Positions 25,192 through 34,322 are shown, counted from the first letter of the stretch. The stretch is 64,000 bases of DNA from Rossellomorea pakistanensis (GCF_016908495.1 NZ_JAFBDZ010000002.1:434001-498000); one strand, 5' to 3'. Made by a program: numbers and translations. The notes: generated by a model not told the origin, from the sequence alone.

Positions 25192-25740
25192 CTACTGTTT
25201 AGGTAATCCCGGCGGATAATAATAGGGAGGGACTTTAATCCATCCTCTTTTTCGCATTAAATCTTTTAACGATGATCCAAACTTCATTTTTTCTAACATA
25301 CATTGAGTGAATAAAGCTGCAACATCATTTCGAACACTTTGACTTGCTGCGGAAGCACAGGTCGTGACGGCTGCAACGGTCTTCATACTAAGACCATTCA
25401 TAATCTCATCATCAGTAAGCTTGACGCCTAAGGGGACGCCATTAGGCTCAGAGTTTGGACGTTGCTCACTTGTTGGAGGCAAAGAAACCCCTTCCTTCTT
25501 CATGAAATCTTTAAATCTTTTACCTTGTGTATCGCATTGATTCAAGCTTTCCTTCAAAATCTTTAAAACATCATCATCTGTGGATGTATTAAGGCCAATC
25601 TGAATATAGACAGTTGCTTCGTCCATTAATGTTTGATATAACCAGCAGCTCATTACTTCCCCAACGTGTAATGGATTTTTTGGTTCATTATCTAATGATA
25701 TTTGCAAGAAGTCCTTTACTGCTTCAAAAACGGTTGTCAC
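25192..25740 (-). CDS. DUF3231 family protein, single-repeat form
   Basis: A 182-residue protein with the DUF3231 hallmarks LHVGEVMSCWLYQTLMDEA and a C-terminal WIKVPPYYYPPG. Typical members are about 330 residues with two copies of a four-helix ferritin-like unit. This one has one unit plus part of the second, and could be a natural short form or a deletion derivative. The function is unknown; many Bacillus members are associated with spores. Confidence 0.8.
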   Translation of the reverse strand: MTTVFEAVKDFLQISLDNEPKNPLHVGEVMSCWLYQTLMDEATVYIQIGLNTSTDDDVLKILKESLNQCDTQGKRFKDFMKKEGVSLPPTSEQRPNSEPNGVPLGVKLTDDEIMNGLSMKTVAAVTTCASAASQSVRNDVAALFTQCMLEKMKFGSSLKDLMRKRGWIKVPPYYYPPGLPKQ

Positions 25741-25928
25741 CTGAAATCACTCCTGTTTTCCAGCTTCTTTATGTTTAGTTTTTTACTAAAGACAAGAAAT
25801 TACTCCCCTTTTTCTCACTGCCCTCAGGAAGTCTTATTTAATTGCTAGGGTGGGGGAAATTGGAATATTATTTTTCCATTAGCGCACCCTTAAAACTGTA
25901 CTTATCTTTATCATCTGAGGTGTAAAGT

Positions 25929-27629
25929 TTGTTTTCAAAACTGACGAAAAAAGAACAAAGACTGCTTATATTCGCCTTTCTTGCATTGGTTATTTTTGTA
26001 ACGCCGTTATTTGTTTTGGGAGAAAACGCCCATATCCGTGTCCATGATAATTTGGACTCCAATCTTGCCTGGTATAGAGTCCTTGCAGATAGTGGGGAAA
26101 TTGCTGGGGCAACGAATGCTGTAATCCTCCAGGTGATCAATGGGAATTTGTCGCGAAATGCTTTTGGCACTGAATTTAGCTTAATCGTTTGGCTATACGC
26201 GCTTTTTCCGACGATGATTGCCTATGCATTGAGCCAAACTATCACGAGATTTGTGGCATTTATCGGAATGTATTTACTGTTAAAAAAACATTTTCTTAAG
26301 GGAGAAGGATGGGCGGTTGTCAATATTGGCACAGCCTTAGCATTGGCCTTTACCCCCTTTTGGCCTTCCGGAATGTTAAGCACACTCGGAATGCCGCTTG
26401 CACTTTGGGCTTTCTTGAATATCCGCAATGGGGAGAGGTCGTGGAAGAATGTTCTTGTTCTAACTCTCCTCCCTTTCTATTCCAGTATTGTACTAGGGTT
26501 CTTCTTTTTCCTAAGTGCGATGGGAATCTTCTGGTTGAGTGATGTGATAAGGGGAAAAGGGTGGAATGGGCGATTCTTTTTATCCATTGCCTATATGACA
26601 ATCGTTTATTTCCTTGTTGAATATCGGCTTGTTTATTCGTTTTTGTTTGATGATGAACCAAACAGCAGGGATGAATATTTCCATGCGAGGTTAACCTTTG
26701 GACATTCAACCCGGCTGACCTTTAAAAATTTCATTCTAGGGCATCATCATGACATGACAGTACATACTTTTGTCATATTGCCGGTTATGCTTATCGCCTT
26801 TTATGTGGTTTTTAGGAAAAAACTTTGGAAGCAGGAAAAGGTGTTTGTCTTTTTATTTGCATTGAATTTTGCCTTATCTGCCTGGTATGCCTTTTGGTTT
26901 TACAAGGGCTGGCTGCCGCTTACAGAACGTTTTCACTTTCTTGACACCTTTAACTTTGCCCGTTACCACTTTTTAAGACCACTTGTCGTTTATTTGATTT
27001 TTGCCCTATCGTTAAAAATCCTTTGGTTCAAGGGTCGATTCTGGAAAATGGCCGTTCCCATTCTTGTCGCTGCCCAGGTTTTGGTCGTTTCCTTTTTTAA
27101 CGAAGAGATTATTTTTCATAATAAACCCACTGTCAAACAATTTTATGCAGAGGAACAATTTCGTGAGATCAAAGAATACATTGGTCAGCCGCAAGAAACA
27201 TACAGGGTTGCAAGCATCGGATTGCATCCCGCGATTGCTCAATATAACGGATTTTTCACCCTGGATACTTACAATAATTTCTATCCTCTAAGCTACAAAT
27301 ATCAGTTTAGAAAAATTATTGCAAAGGAATTAGCTAAAAATAAGAGGATACGCATTTATTTTGATGAATGGGGTGGCCGTTGTTACATTTTTACGGATGA
27401 GCTTGGCAAACATTATATGTTTAAGAAACATACAAAAAAGCGACTGAAAAACCTTGAGCTTAATATTGAAGCGTTTATGGATATGGGCGGAAGATTTATT
27501 TTTTCAGCTGTTCCGATTGATAACGCCGCTGAAAATGGTTTGAAGTTAGAAAGGATCTTTGAATCAAAAACCTCTGTATGGAAAATCTACCTTTATAAAG
27601 CAATCAACAGCCAGGAGGAATCAGAATGA
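25929..27629 (+). CDS. DUF6044 family membrane protein (YkoS-like)
   Basis: A 566-residue polytopic membrane protein with about 11 hydrophobic segments over residues 10-385, and a soluble C-terminal part with TYRVASIGLHPAIAQYNGF. It resembles YkoS/YfhO-type proteins, thought to be GT-C-like transferases that move a sugar from a lipid carrier to a surface polymer. An acidic loop near the N-terminus (VHDNLDSN) is a plausible catalytic site, as in other GT-C enzymes. The start is TTG 25929 behind GAGGTG. It overlaps the glycosyltransferase gene by 4 bp. Confidence 0.78.
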   Translation: MFSKLTKKEQRLLIFAFLALVIFVTPLFVLGENAHIRVHDNLDSNLAWYRVLADSGEIAGATNAVILQVINGNLSRNAFGTEFSLIVWLYALFPTMIAYALSQTITRFVAFIGMYLLLKKHFLKGEGWAVVNIGTALALAFTPFWPSGMLSTLGMPLALWAFLNIRNGERSWKNVLVLTLLPFYSSIVLGFFFFLSAMGIFWLSDVIRGKGWNGRFFLSIAYMTIVYFLVEYRLVYSFLFDDEPNSRDEYFHARLTFGHSTRLTFKNFILGHHHDMTVHTFVILPVMLIAFYVVFRKKLWKQEKVFVFLFALNFALSAWYAFWFYKGWLPLTERFHFLDTFNFARYHFLRPLVVYLIFALSLKILWFKGRFWKMAVPILVAAQVLVVSFFNEEIIFHNKPTVKQFYAEEQFREIKEYIGQPQETYRVASIGLHPAIAQYNGFFTLDTYNNFYPLSYKYQFRKIIAKELAKNKRIRIYFDEWGGRCYIFTDELGKHYMFKKHTKKRLKNLELNIEAFMDMGGRFIFSAVPIDNAAENGLKLERIFESKTSVWKIYLYKAINSQEESE

Positions 27630-28663
27630 ATGTACCCATACTGACGATCGTAGTTCCCTGTTATAACGAAGAAGAAGTTCTCCCAGAAACCATTTCTCAG
27701 CTTAATACGTTTTTAGGACAGCTGGAGGAAGAGGGGGTTGTATCAGATAAAAGTAAAATCCTTTTCGTTGATGATGGGAGTAAGGATCAGACTTGGAAAA
27801 TGGTCTACAAGGCGAGCCTGCAGGAAAAGAGAATACGTGGTCTGAAGCTATCAAAGAATGTCGGACACCAAAATGCTCTTCTTGCTGGATTATTTACCAC
27901 CAAGGAAGCGTCAGACTGTGTCGTTTCCATTGATGCTGACCTTCAGGATGATATCGATGTAATTCGGGAATTCGTTCAAAAATTTAAGGAAGGGTTTGAT
28001 ATTGTTTATGGAGTAAGACGAAAGCGGGACACGGATACTTATTTCAAAAAGACGACAGCCCAAGGTTTTTACAAGCTCATGCAGGCTATGGGCGTTAATC
28101 TTGTCTATAATCATGCTGACTTCCGCTTAATGAGCAAACGCGCGCTAGACGGGCTCGAGCGCTTTGAAGAAGTTAATCTTTTCCTGCGCGGTATTGTTCC
28201 ACTCATAGGCTTTAATTCAACTAGTGTCTATTATGATCGAAAGGAAAGGCTCGCAGGCGAAACAAAGTATTCACTGAAAAAAATGCTTTCTTTTTCATTT
28301 GACGGAATTACTTCATTCTCTGTCACGCCCATTCGGATGGTGATGGCAGTGGGCTGTATCTCTTTCTTTTTCAGTCTGCTATTTGGAATTTATATTCTCG
28401 GCTCGAAATATTTTGGTCATACCGAAAGCGGTTGGACCTCATTGATTGCTTCCATTTGGCTGATCGGAGGTCTACAATTAATGGCCATCGGGCTAGTGGG
28501 GGAATATGTTGGGAAAATCTATAATGAATCGAAACGCCGTCCGAAATTTATTGTCGATATTGATACTTTTAATTTGCCGATGTCGCGTAAATTAATTAAT
28601 TCGAGAGGAAATCAGGATGAGTCATATAGCGCTGATTATAGAAAACTGCCTGAAACGAACTAA
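27626..28663 (+). CDS. Family 2 glycosyltransferase (CsbB/YkoT-like)
   Basis: A 345-residue membrane-bound glycosyltransferase: GT-A domain with VVPCYNEEEVLPETI, ILFVDDGSKD and DADLQDD for nucleotide-sugar and metal binding, then RKERLAGETKYSLKKML and two C-terminal membrane segments (about 235-260 and 270-300). This class attaches a sugar to undecaprenyl phosphate at the inner face of the membrane. AGGAGG lies 8 bp before the ATG, which overlaps the upstream stop. It works with the GtrA protein and the DUF6044 protein encoded beside it. Confidence 0.93.
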   Translation: MNVPILTIVVPCYNEEEVLPETISQLNTFLGQLEEEGVVSDKSKILFVDDGSKDQTWKMVYKASLQEKRIRGLKLSKNVGHQNALLAGLFTTKEASDCVVSIDADLQDDIDVIREFVQKFKEGFDIVYGVRRKRDTDTYFKKTTAQGFYKLMQAMGVNLVYNHADFRLMSKRALDGLERFEEVNLFLRGIVPLIGFNSTSVYYDRKERLAGETKYSLKKMLSFSFDGITSFSVTPIRMVMAVGCISFFFSLLFGIYILGSKYFGHTESGWTSLIASIWLIGGLQLMAIGLVGEYVGKIYNESKRRPKFIVDIDTFNLPMSRKLINSRGNQDESYSADYRKLPETN

Positions 28664-29054
28664 TTCTTTTACTCGGTTTTTAATGGTTGGAGTTGTCAAT
28701 ACTTTGACAGGTCTGTCCATCATGCTCCTTCTCTTAAATGTAATAGGTCTGTCTTATTGGTTTTCAACCTTCCTAGGCAATGGCAGTGGTGCAGTCGTCA
28801 GCTATTTCTTAAATCGAAGCTTTACTTTTCAAAGTAAAGTTCAATTGAAAAGTAGTGCATTTCGTTTTCTTACTGTCATTCTTGTTTGTTACCTCTTATC
28901 CTACAGCTTGAGTAGGGCGGTTGCAGATTTTTTAGTAGACTTCCAATACATTCGTCACACACTCCCTGAAGATAATCTTGCTATTCTTATCGGAACCGGA
29001 TTCTACACCTTAACAAATTACCTCGCCCAAAAGCACTTTGTATTTAAAACGTAA
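28617..29054 (+). CDS. GtrA family membrane protein
   Basis: A 145-residue protein with four membrane segments and the GtrA signature (FLMVGVVNTLTGLSIMLLL, then a FLNRSFTFQS motif and a final KHFVFKT). Proteins of this group (GtcA in Bacillus and Listeria) are thought to flip polyprenyl-phosphate-linked sugars. Its start lies 47 bp inside the glycosyltransferase gene, a tight overlap that implies coupled expression. It completes the three-part glycosylation module. Confidence 0.88.
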   Translation: MSHIALIIENCLKRTNSFTRFLMVGVVNTLTGLSIMLLLLNVIGLSYWFSTFLGNGSGAVVSYFLNRSFTFQSKVQLKSSAFRFLTVILVCYLLSYSLSRAVADFLVDFQYIRHTLPEDNLAILIGTGFYTLTNYLAQKHFVFKT

Positions 29055-29055
29055 T

Positions 29056-29096
29056 ATGGTGCCAGGCACAAATCGCTAATTCTGTACCTGGCACCA
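29056..29096 (+). terminator. GGTGCC-type hairpin after gtrA
   Basis: TGGTGCCAGGCAC pairs with GTACCTGGCACCA (one mismatch) across a 14-nt loop, directly after the gtrA stop. The arms match a hairpin type I recall as common between Bacillaceae genes. There is only a weak T tract, so terminator activity is likely but not certain. Confidence 0.55.
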
Positions 29097-29167
29097 TTTC
29101 GAAATTGCCCTTAACCTATAAAAAAACAATCAGTACTTTTTGAAAAAGTAAGGAAGGTGTGGTTGGC

Positions 29168-30109
29168 ATGCTTCGTACTTTTGCAGTTACAAACGAATTA
29201 AAGCTTGTAAATGATTTGCCGATGAATCGTTTATTTGATTCTGATATAAAATGGTTTTGGGTGGATTTTGAAACACCTTCAGAAGAAGAAGCAATCCTTC
29301 TTAAAACTCATTTTAGCTTCCACCCGCTAGCGATAGAAGATTGTTTGCATTTTTTGCAGCGTCCAAAGCTCGATTATTTCGAGGGCTACGATTTTTTTGT
29401 TCTACATACTTTAAATCAAGATTCCCTAACATCTGAAGAAGTAGATGTATTTGTAGGTGAGAATTTTATTGTTACGTTTCATTTAATGCCATCACCCGAG
29501 ATTGAACTGGTTCGACAAAGATTAATCGGGGATCAGAATGATTTAGCTAAAGGGGCATTGTACGTATTTTATTTAATCATGGATAAGATTGTCGATGAGT
29601 ATTTCCCATCTATTTATAAAATTGAAGATAACTTAAGTGAAATTGAAATGAAAGATGCCAACCAAAACCTCATTGAAGACGTTTTTGAAATTAGAAGCCA
29701 GTTACTTAAATTACGCCGAACGGTTTTTCCGATGCGTGAATTGCTCTATAGAGTTTTAAATTCGGAAAGGGTAGTCATTCCTAAAGAAGAACGAGTGTAT
29801 TTCATGGATATTTATGACCATTTGCTGAAGCTTTCAGAAATGATTGAGTCGAATAGGGAAATGACAACGGATGTACGAGATAGCTATCTATCAATAAACT
29901 CTCACAGAATGAATAATATCATGAAGACACTCACCGTCATGACCTCTATTTTTATTCCCCTTACCTTTATTGCAAGTATATATGGAATGAACTTCGAATA
30001 TATTCCTGAGCTTTCTTGGCGCTGGGGGTATTTTAGTGTCTTAGGTGTGATGGTGTTGGTTGGTTCAAGCATGCTCATAGGGCTATGGTATAAGGGGTGG
30101 TTCAAATAA
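29168..30109 (+). CDS. CorA family magnesium transporter
   Basis: A 313-residue CorA-type channel: cytoplasmic alpha/beta domain, long helices (about 130-245) and two C-terminal membrane segments with the signature YGMNF ending the first. It carries Mg2+, possibly Co2+ or Ni2+, as a pentamer. ATG 29168 is at the right distance from AAGGAAGG, whereas GTG 29159 is too close. It is monocistronic. Confidence 0.93.
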   Translation: MLRTFAVTNELKLVNDLPMNRLFDSDIKWFWVDFETPSEEEAILLKTHFSFHPLAIEDCLHFLQRPKLDYFEGYDFFVLHTLNQDSLTSEEVDVFVGENFIVTFHLMPSPEIELVRQRLIGDQNDLAKGALYVFYLIMDKIVDEYFPSIYKIEDNLSEIEMKDANQNLIEDVFEIRSQLLKLRRTVFPMRELLYRVLNSERVVIPKEERVYFMDIYDHLLKLSEMIESNREMTTDVRDSYLSINSHRMNNIMKTLTVMTSIFIPLTFIASIYGMNFEYIPELSWRWGYFSVLGVMVLVGSSMLIGLWYKGWFK

Positions 30110-30137
30110 AAAAGTAACATCGGATTTTTTGAGTTTA

Positions 30138-30165
30138 GTAAAGGCTCTTTTCGTAAACTATGTTT
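30138..30165 (+). repeat. Isolated end of element C
   Basis: TAAAGGCTCTTTTCGTAAAC matches one terminal arm of the 222-bp element at 20958-21179 (inverse of its right end). No matching second arm was found nearby, so this may be a decayed copy. The CorA-DinB spacer holds nothing else recognisable. Confidence 0.4.
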
Positions 30166-30316
30166 TAAGATGAAGCATGTTCATATACTCTGACAGCTTG
30201 ATCATGTAACCTTAATATTTACGTTATCGATTAGTAACAAAGCTGAGAAAACACTTACCATTAAAACAGGAGCTATCTCATGAAAGAATAACTCCTTTAA
30301 TAAATTCTATTACACC

Positions 30317-30787
30317 TTAATTTTTAACTCCAACATGTTCAATGATTCGTTTCATTGCTTGAATTTGTCCTAAATGGGCTGCTTCATGCATGACCGACAA
30401 ACAGGCCAACTGTCCAAAGGTTTCACATTTCAAAATCGGACTTTCAAGGGTTTCTTGTAACCTTTCAGAGGGTATTTGTTTAAGGCGAACCAACTGGTCT
30501 TTCAGTTGTATAAAGAGCTCATCTATAGAAGGAACATCACCTTTCCAATCAGCAGGCTTTGTGCCGTTCCCAAATAATTCAATATAGTTTGTCGGAAGAT
30601 TGGTCGTATTTTGTGGGAATCCGAACATGAACTGTTCCGTAACCGTCAAAACATGACCGATATGCCAATGGATCGTGTTGTTGAAACCGTCTGGCTGCAC
30701 ATTTGCTTGTTCCTTCGAGACTGCCTCTACAATTTTAAGAAAATACATTCTAGTCATACTAAATTGTGTAAACACTAAATTATCCAT
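30317..30787 (-). CDS. DinB family protein
   Basis: A 156-residue DinB-type four-helix protein with likely metal-binding histidines in WHIGHVLTV and VMHEAAHLGQI. It is not closely similar to the DinB protein at 18534. It converges with corA. The ribosome binding site GGAGGAG is seen upstream on the minus strand. The biochemical function is unknown. Confidence 0.85.
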   Translation of the reverse strand: MDNLVFTQFSMTRMYFLKIVEAVSKEQANVQPDGFNNTIHWHIGHVLTVTEQFMFGFPQNTTNLPTNYIELFGNGTKPADWKGDVPSIDELFIQLKDQLVRLKQIPSERLQETLESPILKCETFGQLACLSVMHEAAHLGQIQAMKRIIEHVGVKN

Positions 30788-31098
30788 ACCATAACTCCTC
30801 CTTTAAAATATCAACCTTCCTTAATATACCAAAAAACGAGCAGGTTACTAGTGTCATTTGACTTAAAAAAGATAAAAATTTTGAGAACGAATGTAATGTT
30901 ATGATGGAAGTAATAGTTTCTTCTTTGTGGGTATGACCCGAGTTTAGTATTCAGTGCCGTAATAATAATTCATTTAATGGATAATTTCGAACTGTTACAG
31001 AGTACCTTAAATTGATATAACTTCTCAAGTTTTTTTCTTGTAAATACCATGAATAAAGCAAGGTTTAGTAAACTCACTAGAAAGGAAGAGTCAAAGCA
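30788..31098. other. Intergenic region, nothing recognised
   Basis: A 311-bp divergent spacer between the DinB gene (minus) and the DUF402 gene (plus). It must hold both promoters, but no site stands out. No repeat or open frame of note. Confidence 0.5.
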
Positions 31099-31644
31099 AT
31101 GGTAAGTACATTATCTATTCAGAGTTACGATAAAATAACCGAAAGAAAAATCCGGTATGATTCTGTTGTTGTCGAACATAGCTGCAGGCTACTAAAAGAA
31201 GAAAAACAGTATCGAGTGCTTTTTCATAAAATACAAGATCCCTTTACGATGATCGCAGACCAAACAAAATTGACGATTCCTAAAGGTAGTTATACAATCG
31301 CGTATTATTGGAGGGATCGCCCCTATAATTTATATATTTGGCGAGATGATCAAGGGAAATATTTAGGGGCTTATTTTAATATTGTAAAAAATACATATAT
31401 GACGGAAAAGTTGGTATCCTTTGAGGATTTGATTATTGATATTATGGTTATCCCTACTGGAGACTGCTTTATTCTAGACGAGGATGAGTTACCTGTACCA
31501 TTAAGTCAATTTGAGGAAGGCATCGTCCAGCAAAACTTAAATTCATTGATGAATACTATAGATAGTATTCTTGCTGAGACGATTGCAGGCTCTGAAAATG
31601 ACTATAAACATGAGGATCTTCGTCATTGGTTGAACCAAGGCTGA
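31099..31644 (+). CDS. DUF402 family protein (possible nucleoside phosphatase)
   Basis: A 181-residue DUF402 protein (IAYYWRDRPYNLYIWRDDQG, then GAYFNIV and a DEDELPVP motif). Acidic residues of the family bind divalent metal, and characterised members hydrolyse nucleoside di- or triphosphates or resemble FomD. AAAGGAAGAG precedes the ATG. It stands alone, so there is no context for the substrate. Confidence 0.82.
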   Translation: MVSTLSIQSYDKITERKIRYDSVVVEHSCRLLKEEKQYRVLFHKIQDPFTMIADQTKLTIPKGSYTIAYYWRDRPYNLYIWRDDQGKYLGAYFNIVKNTYMTEKLVSFEDLIIDIMVIPTGDCFILDEDELPVPLSQFEEGIVQQNLNSLMNTIDSILAETIAGSENDYKHEDLRHWLNQG

Positions 31645-31835
31645 TATTTTATTCTTAGCAATTTGCCTAAATGGATTTCGCAACTTACAAAGGTTAGTGA
31701 GGAAAGGGATTAGGATCTATAGCTGTAAACGGAATTTTAGTGTGAAATGATAGTCGAGCTTAATTTTGTTTTTTTATTTAAAAACCTTATCATTTGAAAT
31801 AGATTTCATGAAGGGTTACCGGGAAAGGTGAAAGT

Positions 31836-32732
31836 ATGGACATTAGACATCTTAAATATTTCATAGAAGTCTCGAGATTCAATAGTTTTACACGTGCGGC
31901 TGATCATTTGTTTGTGACGCAGCCCACCATTAGCAAAATGATTAAAAACTTAGAGTCTGAGCTTGGGGTTGAGCTTTTTGATCGTTCTCGAAAAAAGCTC
32001 GTGTTGACAGACGCTGGCAGGGTGATTTTAAAGCAAGCTCAAACCATCGATAATGCTTTTAATAACTTACAAACCGAACTGGATGATTTATTAGGATTGC
32101 AAAAAGGCCATATTCGTATTGGGGTGCCTTCGATAATGGATGTGGACCATTTTATTCGAATTTTGGGAGAGTTTCACCAATTGTATCCTCACATTACCTT
32201 TCAACTTTCGGAAAATGGGACAAAGAAAATTGAAGAGGATATTATCAATGATTATTTGGATGTCGGTATTACCGTTTTACCAACTAAGGAGGAGGAATTT
32301 CACTATTTTTCTTTTATGAAGGAGGAATTGAGAGTAGTAGTTCCTCCAACGCATCCGCTTGCCTCTAGAAAGCAAATTAAGCTAGAGGAACTAAAGGAAG
32401 AACAATTTATTCTTTTCAACAAGGATTTTGCTCTGAATGATCTTATCACGGGAGTATGTAAGAAGGCAGGCTTCCTCCCCCAAGTCATCTCAGAAAGTTC
32501 TCAATGGGACTTTATCGGAAAAATGATCAAGGCAGGCTTAGGGATCTCGATATTGCCATACAGTGTATCCATGCTTTTAAAGGAAGACCTACACAAGATT
32601 AAAGTAGTTAAACCGAGGATTGAATGGGACCTTGCGATTATTTGGAGGAAGAACCATTACTTATCTTATGCCACGAAAGAATGGCTGAAATTTACACAAG
32701 ATCGATTAATGATGGATAGCACCTCTGAATAG
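31836..32732 (+). CDS. LysR family transcriptional regulator
   Basis: A 298-residue LysR regulator: winged helix with ADHLFVTQPTISKMIKNLE at about residues 20-40, then a two-lobe effector domain. It resembles the CidR/YwbI branch. No divergent gene lies directly upstream and the next gene is a thioesterase 300 bp downstream, so its target is not evident. Confidence 0.88.
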   Translation: MDIRHLKYFIEVSRFNSFTRAADHLFVTQPTISKMIKNLESELGVELFDRSRKKLVLTDAGRVILKQAQTIDNAFNNLQTELDDLLGLQKGHIRIGVPSIMDVDHFIRILGEFHQLYPHITFQLSENGTKKIEEDIINDYLDVGITVLPTKEEEFHYFSFMKEELRVVVPPTHPLASRKQIKLEELKEEQFILFNKDFALNDLITGVCKKAGFLPQVISESSQWDFIGKMIKAGLGISILPYSVSMLLKEDLHKIKVVKPRIEWDLAIIWRKNHYLSYATKEWLKFTQDRLMMDSTSE

Positions 32733-32878
32733 GGGTGTTTTTTTTAGACAAAGTTATGGAAAAGACATGCATCTTTAGCATGATTGAAAGCATTTTCATA
32801 GATGCTGTCTATGATTGGTATGAGAAATGACTATTTCACTTATCGTTTATCTGGTCTTACACTTGTTCTATAAATCTT

Positions 32879-33007
32879 TTTAAAAGGCTGTTTCCTAAAA
32901 GATTGTGTTTTTTAGAACATATATTTTTGTGAAAAGGTTGGTTAGAGCGGAAACCAACCACCCCCTTTTCAAATAATCACAATGTTTACGAAAACAGGCT
33001 TTTAAAA
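32879..33007 (+). repeat. MITE-like element C, short copy
   Basis: A 129-bp element has inverted ends, TTTAAAAGGCTGTTTCC with TAAAAGATTGTG on the left and CACAATGTTTACGAAAACAG with GCTTTTAAAA on the right. The centre keeps TTAGAGCGGAAACCAACC, matching the GGAGCGGAA part of the 222-bp element, while the rest of the core is deleted. It fills most of the 304-bp spacer before the thioesterase gene. Confidence 0.65.
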
Positions 33008-33036
33008 CAACAAAGGACAAGGAAAGGAACATTCAT

Positions 33037-33567
33037 ATGTTAGAAAAAAAGAACCCGAGCGAAAGCCTTATTGTCAGCACCGATCAAGTTATGATAAACG
33101 ATTTAAATAATTACAACACATTATTTGGTGGAGTCTTAATGAAAAAGCTTGATAATAATGCCACCTTATCAGCACGTCGCCATTCAAGAGTAAAGGAATG
33201 TGTGACAGCTTCAACCGATTCGATTGACTTCTTATATCCAATCCACCAGAAAGATTCTGTATGTGTAGAATCATTCGTATCTTATACAGGAAACAAGTCA
33301 ATGGAAATCTTTTGTAAAGTGATTGCCGAGGACATGATTACAGGGGAACGTCGAATGGCGGCAACGGCCTTTCTTACGTTTGTCGCTTTAGATGAAAATA
33401 AAAATCCAATGAAAGTACCTGATATTGAACCGGTAACAGAAGAAGAGAAATTTCTTTACGAGTCAGGAAAAGAACGTGCTGACATGCGTAGAAACCGGAG
33501 AAAACATAGCAAAGAATTGACAGAAATCATTGGCCTGGAGAAGCCTTGGGAAAAGGGGTGGAAGTGA
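33037..33567 (+). CDS. Acyl-CoA thioesterase (hotdog fold)
   Basis: A 176-residue hotdog-fold protein of the YkhA/BFIT group (NTLFGGVLMKKLDN, a variant of the N-x-x-x-x-x-x-G-G active-site loop, then VCVESFVSYTGNKSMEI). It should hydrolyse acyl-CoA to free acid and CoA, usually as a hexamer. It is translationally coupled to the next small gene, whose ATG overlaps its stop by one base. Confidence 0.9.
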   Translation: MLEKKNPSESLIVSTDQVMINDLNNYNTLFGGVLMKKLDNNATLSARRHSRVKECVTASTDSIDFLYPIHQKDSVCVESFVSYTGNKSMEIFCKVIAEDMITGERRMAATAFLTFVALDENKNPMKVPDIEPVTEEEKFLYESGKERADMRRNRRKHSKELTEIIGLEKPWEKGWK

Positions 33568-33932
33568 TGATAGCCGGATTAAATGAAATCTATAAAGCAA
33601 AGACCGATTTAGATGAACTAAAGCAACATCACTCTGAGTTAAACGAACAGTTGCTCCATGTGGTGAGTCTAACCAGGCAATTGCAAATCAAGTATGGCTA
33701 TATGGGTTCATTATTAATGGAAGAGGATCTTCTGAAATACCGACCAAAGTTTATCAGGGAGTCGGTTCTATCTCTTTACCAAACAGAAATTCAAAAACTA
33801 AAAGAACACCCAGAAATCAGTATGATAACCGATTTGATGAAAAGGTATAGACATATTGGTTATTCAAAAATATTTCTATTGATGCTTGGGGCAAAGCCGG
33901 AAGCAATTCAGGGGTCTAACATCATTAAATAG
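33567..33932 (+). CDS. Hypothetical protein coupled to thioesterase
   Basis: A 121-residue protein, mostly helical and charged (ELKQHHSELNEQLLHVVSLT, likely coiled coil at 8-40), followed by a more globular part. No family recognised. The ATG at 33567 overlaps the thioesterase stop and has GGGGTGG 5 bp upstream; the TTG at 33546 is less likely. The tight coupling suggests a role linked to acyl-CoA turnover or a regulator of it, which is inference. Confidence 0.65.
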   Translation: MIAGLNEIYKAKTDLDELKQHHSELNEQLLHVVSLTRQLQIKYGYMGSLLMEEDLLKYRPKFIRESVLSLYQTEIQKLKEHPEISMITDLMKRYRHIGYSKIFLLMLGAKPEAIQGSNIIK

Positions 33933-34037
33933 ACACTTTTGAAGAGTGTAAAATCTACCTCCGGTTAATGCCTTTAGTTAGGATCTTCTCAAGAAGTGGC
34001 ATAGGAATGGGTATGAATCTTAAAAGGAATGTTAATG

Positions 34038-34066
34038 AGATGGCACTAACTGTTGCCGTCTTTTTT
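34038..34066 (+). terminator. Terminator after thioesterase operon
   Basis: AGATGGCA at 34038-34045 pairs with TGCCGTCT at 34054-34061 (one G-U) and TTTTT follows. Confidence 0.75.
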
Positions 34067-34184
34067 CATTGTTATTATTCGACTCTTTATGATGTGGAAG
34101 ATCCATTTTAATTTGTGTGGCATAAACTAATGGTTATAGTTTTAGACGTGAATCTTTAGCAACAAGAAAAAACTCGCGAATACT

Positions 34185-34300
34185 GTAGTACTTTGTCGAA
34201 CGGTCAATATATATGGGAATATGGACAAATTATTAACAGGTACGGACAAATTATCGGCCGTTTCGGACAAAATATTTCCCATCACGGACAAATTCATGAG
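34185..34300 (+). repeat. 21-bp repeat array with GGACAAATTA core, copy 2
   Basis: GGACAAAT or a close form starts at 34223, 34244, 34265 and 34286, each 21 bp apart. The leader TTTGTCGAACGGTCAATATA differs by one base from that of the array at 17425-17545, in the same orientation. It lies between two converging genes. Confidence 0.9.
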
Positions 34301-34322
34301 TCTCATACGTGAATCTCCCTCT

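Noticed and set aside
26350-26709. 119-residue antisense frame within the DUF6044 gene
   Set aside because: Shadow of a long hydrophobic coding region; no ribosome binding site and no family.
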